Below, piece after piece: positions 18,400-28,063 of a DNA stretch of 64,000 nucleotides. The notes under the pieces are model-generated. The model saw nothing but the letters and a program-made list of their open reading frames with translations. It did no database searches and was not told the origin of the DNA. Made by a program: the position numbers and the translations under genes. Within the stretch, counting starts at the first letter, position 1, and every line of letters starts with the position of its first letter. Origin of the DNA: Parabacteroides distasonis (GTDB taxonomy: Bacteria; Bacteroidota; Bacteroidia; Bacteroidales; Tannerellaceae); assembly GCA_015060925.1 (NCBI GenBank), contig SUXM01000014.1, positions 1 to 64,000 on the forward strand. Reading direction: 5' to 3'.

Positions 18400-19365
18400 A
18401 TGAAAAAGAAAGTGCTTTATGCGCTTACCTGTGCGCTTACTTTAACAGGTTGTATCGGTGAATCATTCCATGAAAACGGTAGCACTCCGGTAGAAAAACA
18501 ATCCCCAATTCAATTTTGTGTCCAAATGGAAAAGGAAACACTCTCTTTCCCTATGACCAAAAGTATGCCTGAAAACACAATTGGAGAGCCGACTTCTGCC
18601 ACCGGAGATATTTATGAAGATGCTGAATTAACTGATTTATGTTCTACTTTGGAATATGTCGTTTTTAAAGAGGAGGAAAACAACCCTGTACTCATCAAAC
18701 ACAGGCAATATATCTACGACAGTTCAACTTTGGATGTAGACTTCGGGATCGTCTATGACACCCTACCGGAAGGAGATTACATCTTTTACTTTTTGGCCCA
18801 CAACTCCCAAACGGCCTCCCTCACTGGAACCACATTCTCTTTCGACAGTATCTCCGATTCTTTCTACCAGGCATTACCATTACAGATTGCCATAGCAGAG
18901 ACCATCAATGAAGATGTGACCCTCCAACGGATTGTCAGCCGTATCGAGTTTATGGCGACCGACCCTGTTACCACTGAAATCAAACAATTCGATATGGAGA
19001 TAGAGGGACGATTTAACCAATTGGATCTTACAACCGGCTACGGAATACAATCTTCCGAAACCGAAACTATCTCTCACCTCTTCAAAGAGGAGGAGGTCGG
19101 GAAGAGCAACTACATACATAGTTTCTACACATTTATTCCTGTATCCGAAGATCCTATTGCCACCCGCCTATCAGCCTATGACCAACACGATGAACTAATC
19201 CGTACACGCATGATTGATGCCATCCATCCGCAAATGAATAAAATCATCCGTTACAAAGGACGTCTTTACAGTCGATCGGAATCAGACAACACGTTCCAAA
19301 TCAGTATCTACAATAATGGAGAATGGGAAGAAACCACAGAGGTTACCTTACCCGAATATGAATAG
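18400..19365 (+). CDS. Fimbrillin-related lipoprotein (FimB/Mfa2-like)
   Basis: This 321-residue protein has a short lipoprotein signal peptide with the lipobox LTGC (Cys18). The body resembles the FimB/Mfa2 and fimbrillin families of Bacteroidales: PEGDYIFYFLAHN in the first domain, then LQRIVSRIEF at the start of the second. The C-terminal strand region ends FQISIYNNGEWEE. Such proteins anchor or cap short surface fimbriae. No fimbrial major subunit gene is adjacent, so it may be an orphan subunit or a related surface protein. It is transcribed divergently from the susC homologue across the inverted-repeat segment. Confidence 0.7.
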   Translation: MKKKVLYALTCALTLTGCIGESFHENGSTPVEKQSPIQFCVQMEKETLSFPMTKSMPENTIGEPTSATGDIYEDAELTDLCSTLEYVVFKEEENNPVLIKHRQYIYDSSTLDVDFGIVYDTLPEGDYIFYFLAHNSQTASLTGTTFSFDSISDSFYQALPLQIAIAETINEDVTLQRIVSRIEFMATDPVTTEIKQFDMEIEGRFNQLDLTTGYGIQSSETETISHLFKEEEVGKSNYIHSFYTFIPVSEDPIATRLSAYDQHDELIRTRMIDAIHPQMNKIIRYKGRLYSRSESDNTFQISIYNNGEWEETTEVTLPEYE

Positions 19366-19377
19366 GTTTAAACAAAA

Positions 19378-19437
19378 ATTACCTCGGACATAATTGGCTA
19401 TTACGTCCGAGGTAATCCCAATTACATCCGAGGTAAT
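19378..19437. repeat. 17-bp repeat cluster, locus 2
   Basis: An inverted unit ATTACCTCGGACATAAT (19378-19394) is followed by direct units ATTACGTCCGAGGTAAT (19400-19416) and ATTACATCCGAGGTAAT (19421-19437), then five T. The first two can form a 17-bp hairpin with one mismatch. It sits between the convergent lipoprotein and tRNA-Arg genes, so it may also act as a terminator. Units two and three are joined by CCCA, as at locus 3. Confidence 0.75.
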
Positions 19438-19448
19438 TTTTCCGTTTG

Positions 19449-19520
19449 TAGCTCCGCCGGGAATCGAACCCGGATCTAAAGTTTAGGAAACTTCTATTCT
19501 ATCCGTTGAACTACAGAGCC
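19449..19520 (-). tRNA. tRNA-Arg (anticodon CCT)
   Basis: This is a 72-nt cloverleaf. The acceptor GGCTCTG pairs with CGGAGCT. The anticodon stem GAAGT/ACTTT encloses loop TTCCTAA, giving anticodon CCT (codon AGG). The T-arm is CCGGGTTCGATTCCCGG. The 3' CCA is not encoded. Confidence 0.95.
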
Positions 19521-19539
19521 AACTACCTGTAAGGCGTGG

Positions 19540-19571
19540 CAAAAGTATAATCTTTTACGCAAATTGACAAA
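19540..19571 (-). promoter_or_regulatory. Promoter of tRNA-Arg
   Basis: On the minus strand, TTTG (19568-19571), 20 bp, then TACTTTTG (19540-19547), 19 bp upstream of the tRNA. It lies between the recO stop and the tRNA. Confidence 0.75.
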
Positions 19572-19589
19572 TCTAAGAAAAGCAATCTA

Positions 19590-20315
19590 CTAATCAAACA
19601 GGCTTTGCATAACAGACAAAGACTTTATTTCGGAAAATTCCGGCAAATGTAACCGGTAATACTCCAAGATACGATGGATGATTCCCACTCTCTCCTGACG
19701 GGAAAAGGCATATAACGACATATTTTCAAAACGCATCCGCAACAATCGAGCAAGTACCCGACTCTCTTCACTGTTCAAATAATGGCGATGCAACGGAAGA
19801 CATTCCACAAACACTCCATTCAACAGATCAAAACAGGCATTCTCCCGATAAGTTTCCACATTCGGATATATACCTATATAATATGATAATTGCAACAGGA
19901 ACAGAAGATGAAAGTTTGCAACTCCACTATCTGTCATTTCCAAGTATTGAATCGAAGTATATAAATAACCAAAAAGACGGGTATCCGGCTCAGATTCCCT
20001 CACTACCCGAAAAAGGAACTCCGCCAAAAAGAGCGCCAACACATTTTTCACTGGGTTACAAGCCAACTCTATCAAAGGGAAACAGATTTTAGCTTCACGT
20101 ATACGGTGTAATTCACGCTTATTCGAATGTTCCACCTCCATCTCCACCACTGAAAGCGGCATAAAAAGAGATTTTGAGACTGCAGTCTTCTTTCCCCGAT
20201 TACGTGAGACAAGATAAGAAACCCTGCCAAAAGCCTCCGTATACATATATATAATAGCATACTTGTCGTTATAAGGAATGGAATGCAAGACAATCCCTCG
20301 TGTTTTAGCCAACAT
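19590..20315 (-). CDS. recO: DNA repair protein RecO
   Basis: This 241-residue protein begins with the OB-fold typical of RecO (TRGIVLHSIPYNDKYAIIYMYTEAFGRVSYLV). A helical domain follows, with NVLALFLAEFLFRVVRESEPD. RecO works with RecF and RecR to load RecA on SSB-coated single-stranded DNA and anneals complementary strands. The Cys zinc finger of some RecO proteins is absent, as far as I can see. The gene has its own -7 element at 20335-20342 and is followed by tRNA-Arg on the same strand. Confidence 0.93.
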   Translation of the reverse strand: MLAKTRGIVLHSIPYNDKYAIIYMYTEAFGRVSYLVSRNRGKKTAVSKSLFMPLSVVEMEVEHSNKRELHRIREAKICFPLIELACNPVKNVLALFLAEFLFRVVRESEPDTRLFGYLYTSIQYLEMTDSGVANFHLLFLLQLSYYIGIYPNVETYRENACFDLLNGVFVECLPLHRHYLNSEESRVLARLLRMRFENMSLYAFSRQERVGIIHRILEYYRLHLPEFSEIKSLSVMQSLFD

Positions 20316-20334
20316 AATTCACCTATTTATCAAA

Positions 20335-20342
20335 CAAAGTTA
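20335..20342 (-). promoter_or_regulatory. -7 element of recO
   Basis: TAACTTTG on the minus strand lies 19 bp before the recO ATG. A TTTG at 20365-20368 is 22 bp away, slightly beyond the usual spacing. Confidence 0.55.
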
Positions 20343-20476
20343 CAACAAAATCCCTCGTTTCACCCAAAAAACCCCAAGAATCATCCTAATAAAAGCCAAC
20401 TTACCCGACTTTTAATAGTCATTATTGTAAATAGATGTTAAATACAATCGAAAATAAATATTTTTCCATCAAATGT

Positions 20477-20507
20477 TTTGTCGGTTTAAATAGAAGCTAT
20501 ATCTTTG
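20477..20507 (+). promoter_or_regulatory. Promoter of the tRNA-Glu/rpsT unit
   Basis: TTTG (20477-20480), 19 bp, then TATCTTTG (20500-20507) plus C: a full consensus match. It probably drives tRNA-Glu, rpsT and the second tRNA-Glu, since no other promoter is seen before 21043. Confidence 0.8.
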
Positions 20508-20566
20508 CACTCGCAATCGGGAAAACAATAAACCCGAAAGAAAAAAGCTTAAAAGCTTTATAGGAT

Positions 20567-20638
20567 GGCCCGTTCGTCTATCGGTTAGGACGCAAGATTT
20601 TCATTCTTGAAAGGGGGGTTCGATTCCCCCACGGGCTA
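20567..20638 (+). tRNA. tRNA-Glu (anticodon TTC), copy 1
   Basis: This is a 72-nt cloverleaf. The acceptor GGCCCGT pairs with ACGGGCT. The anticodon stem CAAGA/TCTTG encloses loop TTTTCAT (anticodon TTC). The T-arm is GGGGGTTCGATTCCCCC. It is identical to the copy at 20971-21042, including a few flanking bases. Confidence 0.96.
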
Positions 20639-20680
20639 CAATAAACACGATTAAAAAACAATTAAGGAGATCGCTAAGAA

Positions 20681-20935
20681 ATGGCAAATCACAAGTCGTC
20701 AATTAAAAGAATTAGACAAGCAAACGTAAGACGTCTTCATAATAGATACTACGCAAAGACTGCGAGAAATGCAATGAGAGTTTTACGTGCTACTGAAGAT
20801 AAGAACGAAGCTCAGGTTTTGTTCCCGAAAGTATGCTCTATGTTGGATAAACTTGCAAAGAAACACATTATCCACAAAAACAAAGCGGGCAACTTGAAAT
20901 CTAAATTAGCTAAGCACGTTAACGGACTTGCTTAA
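20681..20935 (+). CDS. rpsT: 30S ribosomal protein S20
   Basis: This 84-residue, very basic helical protein starts [22 protein letters not shown] and ends with LAKHVNGLA, in line with bS20. It binds 16S rRNA early in 30S assembly. An AAGGAGAT-like ribosome site lies about 15 bp upstream. The gene lies between two identical tRNA-Glu genes and is probably co-transcribed with them. Confidence 0.97.
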   Translation: MANHKSSIKRIRQANVRRLHNRYYAKTARNAMRVLRATEDKNEAQVLFPKVCSMLDKLAKKHIIHKNKAGNLKSKLAKHVNGLA

Positions 20936-20970
20936 TAAATAGGATTAGTTTCTGAAAACTAACATAGGAT

Positions 20971-21042
20971 GGCCCGTTCGTCTATCGGTTAGGACGCAAG
21001 ATTTTCATTCTTGAAAGGGGGGTTCGATTCCCCCACGGGCTA
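20971..21042 (+). tRNA. tRNA-Glu (anticodon TTC), copy 2
   Basis: The sequence matches the tRNA-Glu at 20567-20638, with the shared 5' flank ATAGGAT and 3' flank ACA. It follows rpsT by 35 bp. A short A/T-rich dyad (AGATAAGGTTTTAAACTTTATCT) just after it could end transcription. Confidence 0.96.
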
Positions 21043-21145
21043 CAGAAAAAGAGATAAGGTTTTAAACTTTATCTCTTTTTCATTATATACCATTCTTTGA
21101 TTATTTTTTACTTTTCCACAACCCTTCTAAATCAATTATTTTCAC

Positions 21146-21153
21146 TACATTTG
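21146..21153 (+). promoter_or_regulatory. -7 element of gyrB
   Basis: TACATTTG lies 53 bp before the gyrB ATG. No clear -33 TTTG is seen. Confidence 0.5.
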
Positions 21154-21200
21154 TTAGCTTTTAAGGCAAATAGATAATTATAGACATTTAATAAGAATAA

Positions 21201-23162
<1,962 letters not shown>

Positions 23163-23184
23163 CACGAACAGAGCAAGCATCTTC

Positions 23185-24963
23185 ATGAAAGTTCGCTATC
23201 CGAATTTAGAAACATTATACAGGGAGGTTGACCATTTCATTCCGACCAAACGGAACCAGCAACCTCCCCGAATTGGTATATCTGCCAATCGAAAAGAGGG
23301 TATGTCCTGCATTGCAGAGACCTATATACAGTCTGTTCTGAAAGCAGGAGGAGCTCCTATCCTAATCCCGGTTATTACTGATATAGAGGCTTTAACAACC
23401 ATTATCGAAGGGTTAGACGGTTTAATCATGAGTGGTGGAGGAGACATAAACCCTCTTTACCTCCAAGAAGAACCAATTCCCGCATTACAAGATGTAGATA
23501 CTTTCCGAGACGAATATGATCTGATCTTAATCCGATTAGCATCCAATCGGCAAATTCCGATGATGGGAATCTGTCGCGGTCACCAAATAATAAACGTGGC
23601 ATTTGGAGGGACTGTTTATCAAGACATTCATTCCCAACATACAAAAAAGCCCATCAAACATAGCCAGACACTTCCTCGTGAACAGGTTTCTCATTCTATT
23701 ATCCTAAACAATAAGCCCTCCAAACTTTCTACGATACTGAATGATGAAAAACAACTCTTTGTCAACTCTTTCCATCATCAAGCCATTCAAATACCGGCTA
23801 CAGAATTTATAGTAACGGCTACGGCTACAGACGGTATCAATGAGGCTATGGAACATACAGAAAAAGAGATTTTCAGCGTACAATGGCATCCAGAGGCGAT
23901 GGCAGCAAACGGAGATGAACAGATGCTGAAGCTATTCAAGTATCACATTGAAGCAGCTCGTTTATTTAGTGAAGCCAAACAGATTCACCAACGGAATATC
24001 ACATTAGATTCTCATACAGATACCCCAATGATCTTCCCCGACCAATTTAATATCGGTAAAAAAGAGGGAGGGAAAGTCAATCTTCCGTTAATGGAAGAGG
24101 GGAAAATGGATGCGACCATCATGGTTGCCTACATCCCTCAAGGAGCAAGAGATGAAGAATCCTTACAAAAAGCCACTGCTTTTGCTTTCAATCGTCTAAA
24201 GGAAATCCATCGGCAGGCTGAAATTAATGCTTCCCGTATGGGCATTGCTTATACAGCCCAAGACATACAAAAGTTAAAAACTGCCGGGAAAAAGGCTCTA
24301 TTAGTCGGATTGGAGAATGGATATGCCATTGGGAAGGATTTATACAACATCAACCGTTTCAAAGAATTAGGAGTTGCTTACATCACCCTTTGCCACAATG
24401 GGAACAACGATATTTGCGATTCAGCTAAAGGGGAACCAGAATGGCATGGAATCAGTCCTTTCGGGAAAGAGGTAATCCGAAAAATGAATGAATCCGGCAT
24501 ATTGGTCGATATATCCCATGCTGCAGAAAGTACCTTCTATCAGGCATTGGAACTTAGTTCAACCCCTATTGTTGCATCCCATTCTTCGGCACGTGCGTTA
24601 TGCAACCATCCACGAAACCTGACAGATGAACAAATAAAAGAATTGGCAGCTCAAGGTGGGGTTGTCCAAATCTGCCTTTACAAAGGATTCATCCATGAAC
24701 AAGCGGAAAAAGCCTCATTAAGTGATGCGATACGGCATCTTAACCATATCGTTGATTTAGTAGGTATCAACCATGTGGGTATCGGTTCTGATTTTGACGG
24801 TGACGGTGAACTAATCGGTTGCCGTGCGGCCAATGAATTGATCAACATAACTGTCCGGCTACTGAAAGAGGGATATACCGAAGATGAAATCGCCCAAATA
24901 TGGGGAGGAAATTTTTTACGAGTACTTACAATTGCACAACAGGCAACAGCGATCCATAAATGA
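23185..24963 (+). CDS. Fusion of C26-type amidase and M19 membrane-dipeptidase-like domains
   Basis: This 592-residue protein has two enzyme domains. Residues about 27-265 form a class I amidotransferase-like peptidase C26 domain (gamma-glutamyl hydrolase type). The nucleophile is Cys130 in GICRGHQ, with His235 and Glu237 in WHPEA. Residues about 270-585 form an M19 dipeptidase, with the metal ligands His277 and Asp279 in DSHTDT, Glu377 in GLENG, His445 in DISH and His466 in ASHS, plus GSDFDGDGE. All catalytic residues seem intact. No signal peptide is seen, so it is probably cytoplasmic. A role in degrading gamma-glutamyl or other small peptides is inferred. The in-frame extension back to 23050 lies inside gyrB and is rejected. 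Confidence 0.88.
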   Translation: MKVRYPNLETLYREVDHFIPTKRNQQPPRIGISANRKEGMSCIAETYIQSVLKAGGAPILIPVITDIEALTTIIEGLDGLIMSGGGDINPLYLQEEPIPALQDVDTFRDEYDLILIRLASNRQIPMMGICRGHQIINVAFGGTVYQDIHSQHTKKPIKHSQTLPREQVSHSIILNNKPSKLSTILNDEKQLFVNSFHHQAIQIPATEFIVTATATDGINEAMEHTEKEIFSVQWHPEAMAANGDEQMLKLFKYHIEAARLFSEAKQIHQRNITLDSHTDTPMIFPDQFNIGKKEGGKVNLPLMEEGKMDATIMVAYIPQGARDEESLQKATAFAFNRLKEIHRQAEINASRMGIAYTAQDIQKLKTAGKKALLVGLENGYAIGKDLYNINRFKELGVAYITLCHNGNNDICDSAKGEPEWHGISPFGKEVIRKMNESGILVDISHAAESTFYQALELSSTPIVASHSSARALCNHPRNLTDEQIKELAAQGGVVQICLYKGFIHEQAEKASLSDAIRHLNHIVDLVGINHVGIGSDFDGDGELIGCRAANELINITVRLLKEGYTEDEIAQIWGGNFLRVLTIAQQATAIHK

Positions 24964-24970
24964 TAAAGAT

Positions 24971-25972
24971 ATGACAAAACTGATATTACTATTTTGTTCT
25001 GCGATATTACTGTCCTGCGGCCAAAAAGGCGCTGGTGAAACAGTCAAGCCTACCTCTGATATAAAAAAGGAGGGAACACAGGCAACCACCCCAAGTTTTA
25101 ATGCAGACAGTGCCTATTCATATATAGGCAAACAGGTAGCTATGGGATATCGAATCCCTAATACTCCAACTCATAAGGCTTGTGGGGATTATTTAGTATC
25201 TGAACTCAAACGTTTTGGAGCACAGGTATTTGAACAAGAGGCCAAACTTACAGCCTACAACGGAACATCCTTAGAGGCTCGTAATATCATCGGTTCTTTT
25301 AATCCAGAGCATTCCAAGAGGATTCTTCTTTGTGCCCATTGGGATACCCGTCCTTATTCAGACCATGATCCGAATCCTTCCAACCATAAAAAACCGTTAG
25401 ACGGAGCAGATGATGGAGCAAGCGGTGTTGGTGTTTTATTGGAAATCGCCCGCCAAATCAGTGCTAAAGCACCTAATGTAGGTATTGATATTATCTTTTT
25501 TGATGCCGAAGACTATGGAACACCTGAATTTGCCAAAGAGCAATACAGCGCATCCAATGATACTTGGTGTTTAGGTAGCCGTTTCTGGGGAAAGAATCCA
25601 CACAAACCCAACTACAATGCTGAATTTGGGATTTTATTGGATATGGTCGGAGCTAAAAATGCTGTATTTTATAAAGAACACATCTCCATGCGTTATGCTG
25701 CACGTTATGTCGAAAAGGTATGGAACACTGCCCGTAATTTAGGGTACGGTAAATACTTCATCAATGCCAATGGTGGAGCAGTTGTTGACGACCATGAAGC
25801 TGTTATTGAAGGGACTGGCATACCTTGTTTAGACATCATCAATTTCGATCCTTATACCAGCAAAGGATTTGGGGAACATTGGCACACCCAAAAAGATAAC
25901 ATGGACAATATCGACAAGGAGGTATTGAAAGCAGTCGGTCAAACTGTATTGGAAGTAATATACACAAGATAA
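24971..25972 (+). CDS. Type II glutaminyl cyclase-like M28 lipoprotein
   Basis: This 333-residue protein has a lipoprotein signal (lipobox LLSC, Cys about 16), then an alpha/beta M28-fold domain. Zinc-site motifs are HWDTRPYSD, DGADDGASG, FFDAEDYG and a His in EHWHTQKDN. The pattern resembles the animal-type glutaminyl cyclases known in Porphyromonas and relatives, which convert N-terminal Gln to pyroglutamate on exported proteins. A plain M28 aminopeptidase is the alternative. Location is a membrane lipoprotein, probably periplasm-facing. It starts 7 bp after the fusion peptidase gene; the upstream in-frame start at 24884 is rejected for lack of the signal peptide. Confidence 0.85.
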   Translation: MTKLILLFCSAILLSCGQKGAGETVKPTSDIKKEGTQATTPSFNADSAYSYIGKQVAMGYRIPNTPTHKACGDYLVSELKRFGAQVFEQEAKLTAYNGTSLEARNIIGSFNPEHSKRILLCAHWDTRPYSDHDPNPSNHKKPLDGADDGASGVGVLLEIARQISAKAPNVGIDIIFFDAEDYGTPEFAKEQYSASNDTWCLGSRFWGKNPHKPNYNAEFGILLDMVGAKNAVFYKEHISMRYAARYVEKVWNTARNLGYGKYFINANGGAVVDDHEAVIEGTGIPCLDIINFDPYTSKGFGEHWHTQKDNMDNIDKEVLKAVGQTVLEVIYTR

Positions 25973-25985
25973 AAAATAGAAGGAA

Positions 25986-26411
25986 ATGACTATCAACGAA
26001 TTACAAGACCAGGTCATCGAAGAATTTGCAGACTTCGAAGATTGGATGGATAAATATGCATTATTAATTGATTTAGGGAATTCTCTTGCCCCGTTAGAAG
26101 AGAAGTACAAAACGGAAAGTAACTTAATTGAAGGTTGCCAAAGCCGCGTTTGGTTACAGGCGGATTATGTAGATGGCAAGATTATCTTCCAAGGGGAAAG
26201 CGATGCTGTGATTGTCAAGGGGATCGTCTCTCTTCTGATTAATATATTGTCAAACCATACCCCTCAAGAGATTTTAGATGCAGATCTCTATTTTATCGAA
26301 AAGATTGGATTAAAAGAGCATCTTAGCCCTACCCGTTCTAACGGTTTGGTTGCCATGGTAAAACAGATGCGGATGGATGCGTTGGCATTCAGATCTAAAG
26401 AAATGGCCTAA
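25986..26411 (+). CDS. sufE: SufE family cysteine desulfurase activator
   Basis: This 141-residue protein has the SufE signature EGCQSRVWLQ, with the persulfide-accepting Cys, and the N-terminal QDQVIEEFADFEDWMDKY. SufE takes sulfur from SufS and passes it to the SufBCD scaffold for Fe-S cluster assembly. The sufBCDS genes lie 2 kb away on the opposite strand (28064-32858), so sufE is separated from the core operon and is transcribed with the gyrB-peptidase-cyclase series. Confidence 0.94.
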   Translation: MTINELQDQVIEEFADFEDWMDKYALLIDLGNSLAPLEEKYKTESNLIEGCQSRVWLQADYVDGKIIFQGESDAVIVKGIVSLLINILSNHTPQEILDADLYFIEKIGLKEHLSPTRSNGLVAMVKQMRMDALAFRSKEMA

Positions 26412-26421
26412 AAAATAAGTG

Positions 26422-27069
26422 ATGAAACATTCCAAATGGATACATACGATCGTTGTTTGTACAATCATCTCTATACTTTTTAATGGATGCGCAACAATGA
26501 CTCCCTCTACCCGTACATCAGTTGCAACACAAAGCGGAGCAATTGTCGGCGGAAGCTTAGGTGCTGCATTGGGTGACCAGTTCGGAGGATACAATGGTTC
26601 TTTTTGGGGTTCCATGATAGGGAGTGTTGCCGGAGTAGCCGTAGGGACTGCAGCCTCTTCCTCCTACAATAAACAGGCAAATAAACGTTTCTCTCAAATT
26701 GAAAGACAGCCCATCCCCTCTCTTGTCATTCGAGATATTATTTTAAGGGACAAGAATGGTGATAAATGTATCAATTCAAATGAGCATTGCCAAATTATCT
26801 TCATCATAGAAAACAACGGAGAAGGTTCGGCTGAAAATGTAACTCCTCGTATTAAACAGATAGGGAATGCTAAAAAGATCCAACTATCATCTCCTAAATC
26901 AATTCATCGTATAACAAAAGAGGATAAAATCAGCTATACCATCCAAGCATTTGGTACAGAGAAGTTAAAATCCGGCTTTGCAGAATTTGAGATTACCCTC
27001 CAAGATGCCAATAAAAATGTCCTTTGTAAAGAGTCATTTACAGTAAAGACTTTAGGGCTTAAAAATTAA
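26422..27069 (+). CDS. Glycine-zipper lipoprotein
   Basis: This 215-residue protein has a lipobox FNGC after a long hydrophobic stretch. A Gly-rich zipper region (about 35-75: [18 protein letters not shown], then [13 protein letters not shown]) resembles the glycine zipper of outer-membrane 17-kDa antigen-like proteins. The C-terminal 110 residues look like a beta-sandwich domain ([30 protein letters not shown]), similar to domains that modify surface structures. Function is unknown. The ATG at 26422 is preferred over the GTG just before it. Its last 11 bp overlap convergent rnhB. Confidence 0.8.
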   Translation: MKHSKWIHTIVVCTIISILFNGCATMTPSTRTSVATQSGAIVGGSLGAALGDQFGGYNGSFWGSMIGSVAGVAVGTAASSSYNKQANKRFSQIERQPIPSLVIRDIILRDKNGDKCINSNEHCQIIFIIENNGEGSAENVTPRIKQIGNAKKIQLSSPKSIHRITKEDKISYTIQAFGTEKLKSGFAEFEITLQDANKNVLCKESFTVKTLGLKN

Positions 27070-27658
27070 GAGTAAGTTGTTCGGGCAATAAAGTAAAGGT
27101 TTTTCGGTGGTATGGAGTAATTCCATACTTCCGAATGGCTTCCCGATGTGCCTTAGTCGGATAGCCTTTATTCTCTTTCCAATGGTATTCTGGATATTCT
27201 AATGCCAATTGATGCATATAATCATCTCTATAGGTCTTCGCTAAAATAGAAGCTGCAGCAATACTTAAATATTTACCATCCCCTTTCACAACAGTTGTAT
27301 GAGGAATCTCAGGATAAGGGATAAATCGATTTCCGTCAATCAATAAATGCTCCGGTTTTTTATTTAGTTGTTCGATAGCTCGATGCATTGCAAGAAAAGA
27401 GGCCTTTAAAATATTTATTTTATCAATTTCTTCAGGAGTCACTACTCCTACAGCCCAAGCTATCGCTTCTCGCTCTATAATCGGGCGAAGCGCATACCGT
27501 TTCTTCTCACTCAGTTGTTTGCTATCATTCAAGTCTTCATTATAAAAATCAGGAGGGAGAATCACTGCCGCCGCATAAACAGAGCCCGCCAAACAACCAC
27601 GGCCGGCCTCATCACAACCAGCCTCGATACGATCTGCTTCTAAATAGGGTAATAACAT
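27059..27658 (-). CDS. rnhB: Ribonuclease HII
   Basis: This 199-residue enzyme has the RNase HII catalytic DEAGRG motif ([11 protein letters not shown]), a second Asp in LLIDGNRF and SILAKTYRD. It nicks DNA 5' of embedded ribonucleotides and degrades RNA in hybrids. It is the last gene of the long minus-strand series after vanZ and sufS, with 13 bp to the upstream gene. Its 3' end overlaps the convergent lipoprotein gene by 11 bp. Confidence 0.96.
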   Translation of the reverse strand: MLLPYLEADRIEAGCDEAGRGCLAGSVYAAAVILPPDFYNEDLNDSKQLSEKKRYALRPIIEREAIAWAVGVVTPEEIDKINILKASFLAMHRAIEQLNKKPEHLLIDGNRFIPYPEIPHTTVVKGDGKYLSIAAASILAKTYRDDYMHQLALEYPEYHWKENKGYPTKAHREAIRKYGITPYHRKTFTLLPEQLTLNF

Positions 27659-27671
27659 ATTTTTCTTCTAA

Positions 27672-28061
27672 CTACAACTTACATATCCAACGACGAAGCA
27701 CTACTAAAGAGAAAATAGTAGCCACACAAACACCGCTAACATTTGCCACTAAATCATACCAATCTCCACTTCTATGCTCCGTACAATATTCTTGTAACAT
27801 CTCTATAACCCCACTGAATAGAATCGGACATAAGACCGCCCCAATCCAGGCATGCCACATTATAACTCCAACTTCTTTATGATTACGAAAGAATTCAAGC
27901 CATAACACTCCTGATAATCCACCATACATACAGAAATGAACAACTTTATCTAATCCCTCAAACCGAGGCACCTCCAAAGAGGGAGGATTAAAGAATGAGA
28001 GATAGACAACAGTTGCTATAATCAACAATGATATAGGATATTTTCTTAGGTAATAAAACAT
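27672..28061 (-). CDS. VanZ family membrane protein
   Basis: This 129-residue protein has four hydrophobic segments. The VanZ-like hallmarks are KVVHFCMYGGLSG in the second helix and SGVIEMLQEYCTEHRSGDWYDLVANVSG in the third and fourth. The family is widespread in Gram-negative bacteria with no assigned reaction; the name comes from a teicoplanin-resistance gene and does not imply resistance here. It lies 2 bp after the sufS start on the same strand, so it is translated from the same transcript. Confidence 0.85.
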   Translation of the reverse strand: MFYYLRKYPISLLIIATVVYLSFFNPPSLEVPRFEGLDKVVHFCMYGGLSGVLWLEFFRNHKEVGVIMWHAWIGAVLCPILFSGVIEMLQEYCTEHRSGDWYDLVANVSGVCVATIFSLVVLRRWICKL

Positions 28062-28063
28062 TC

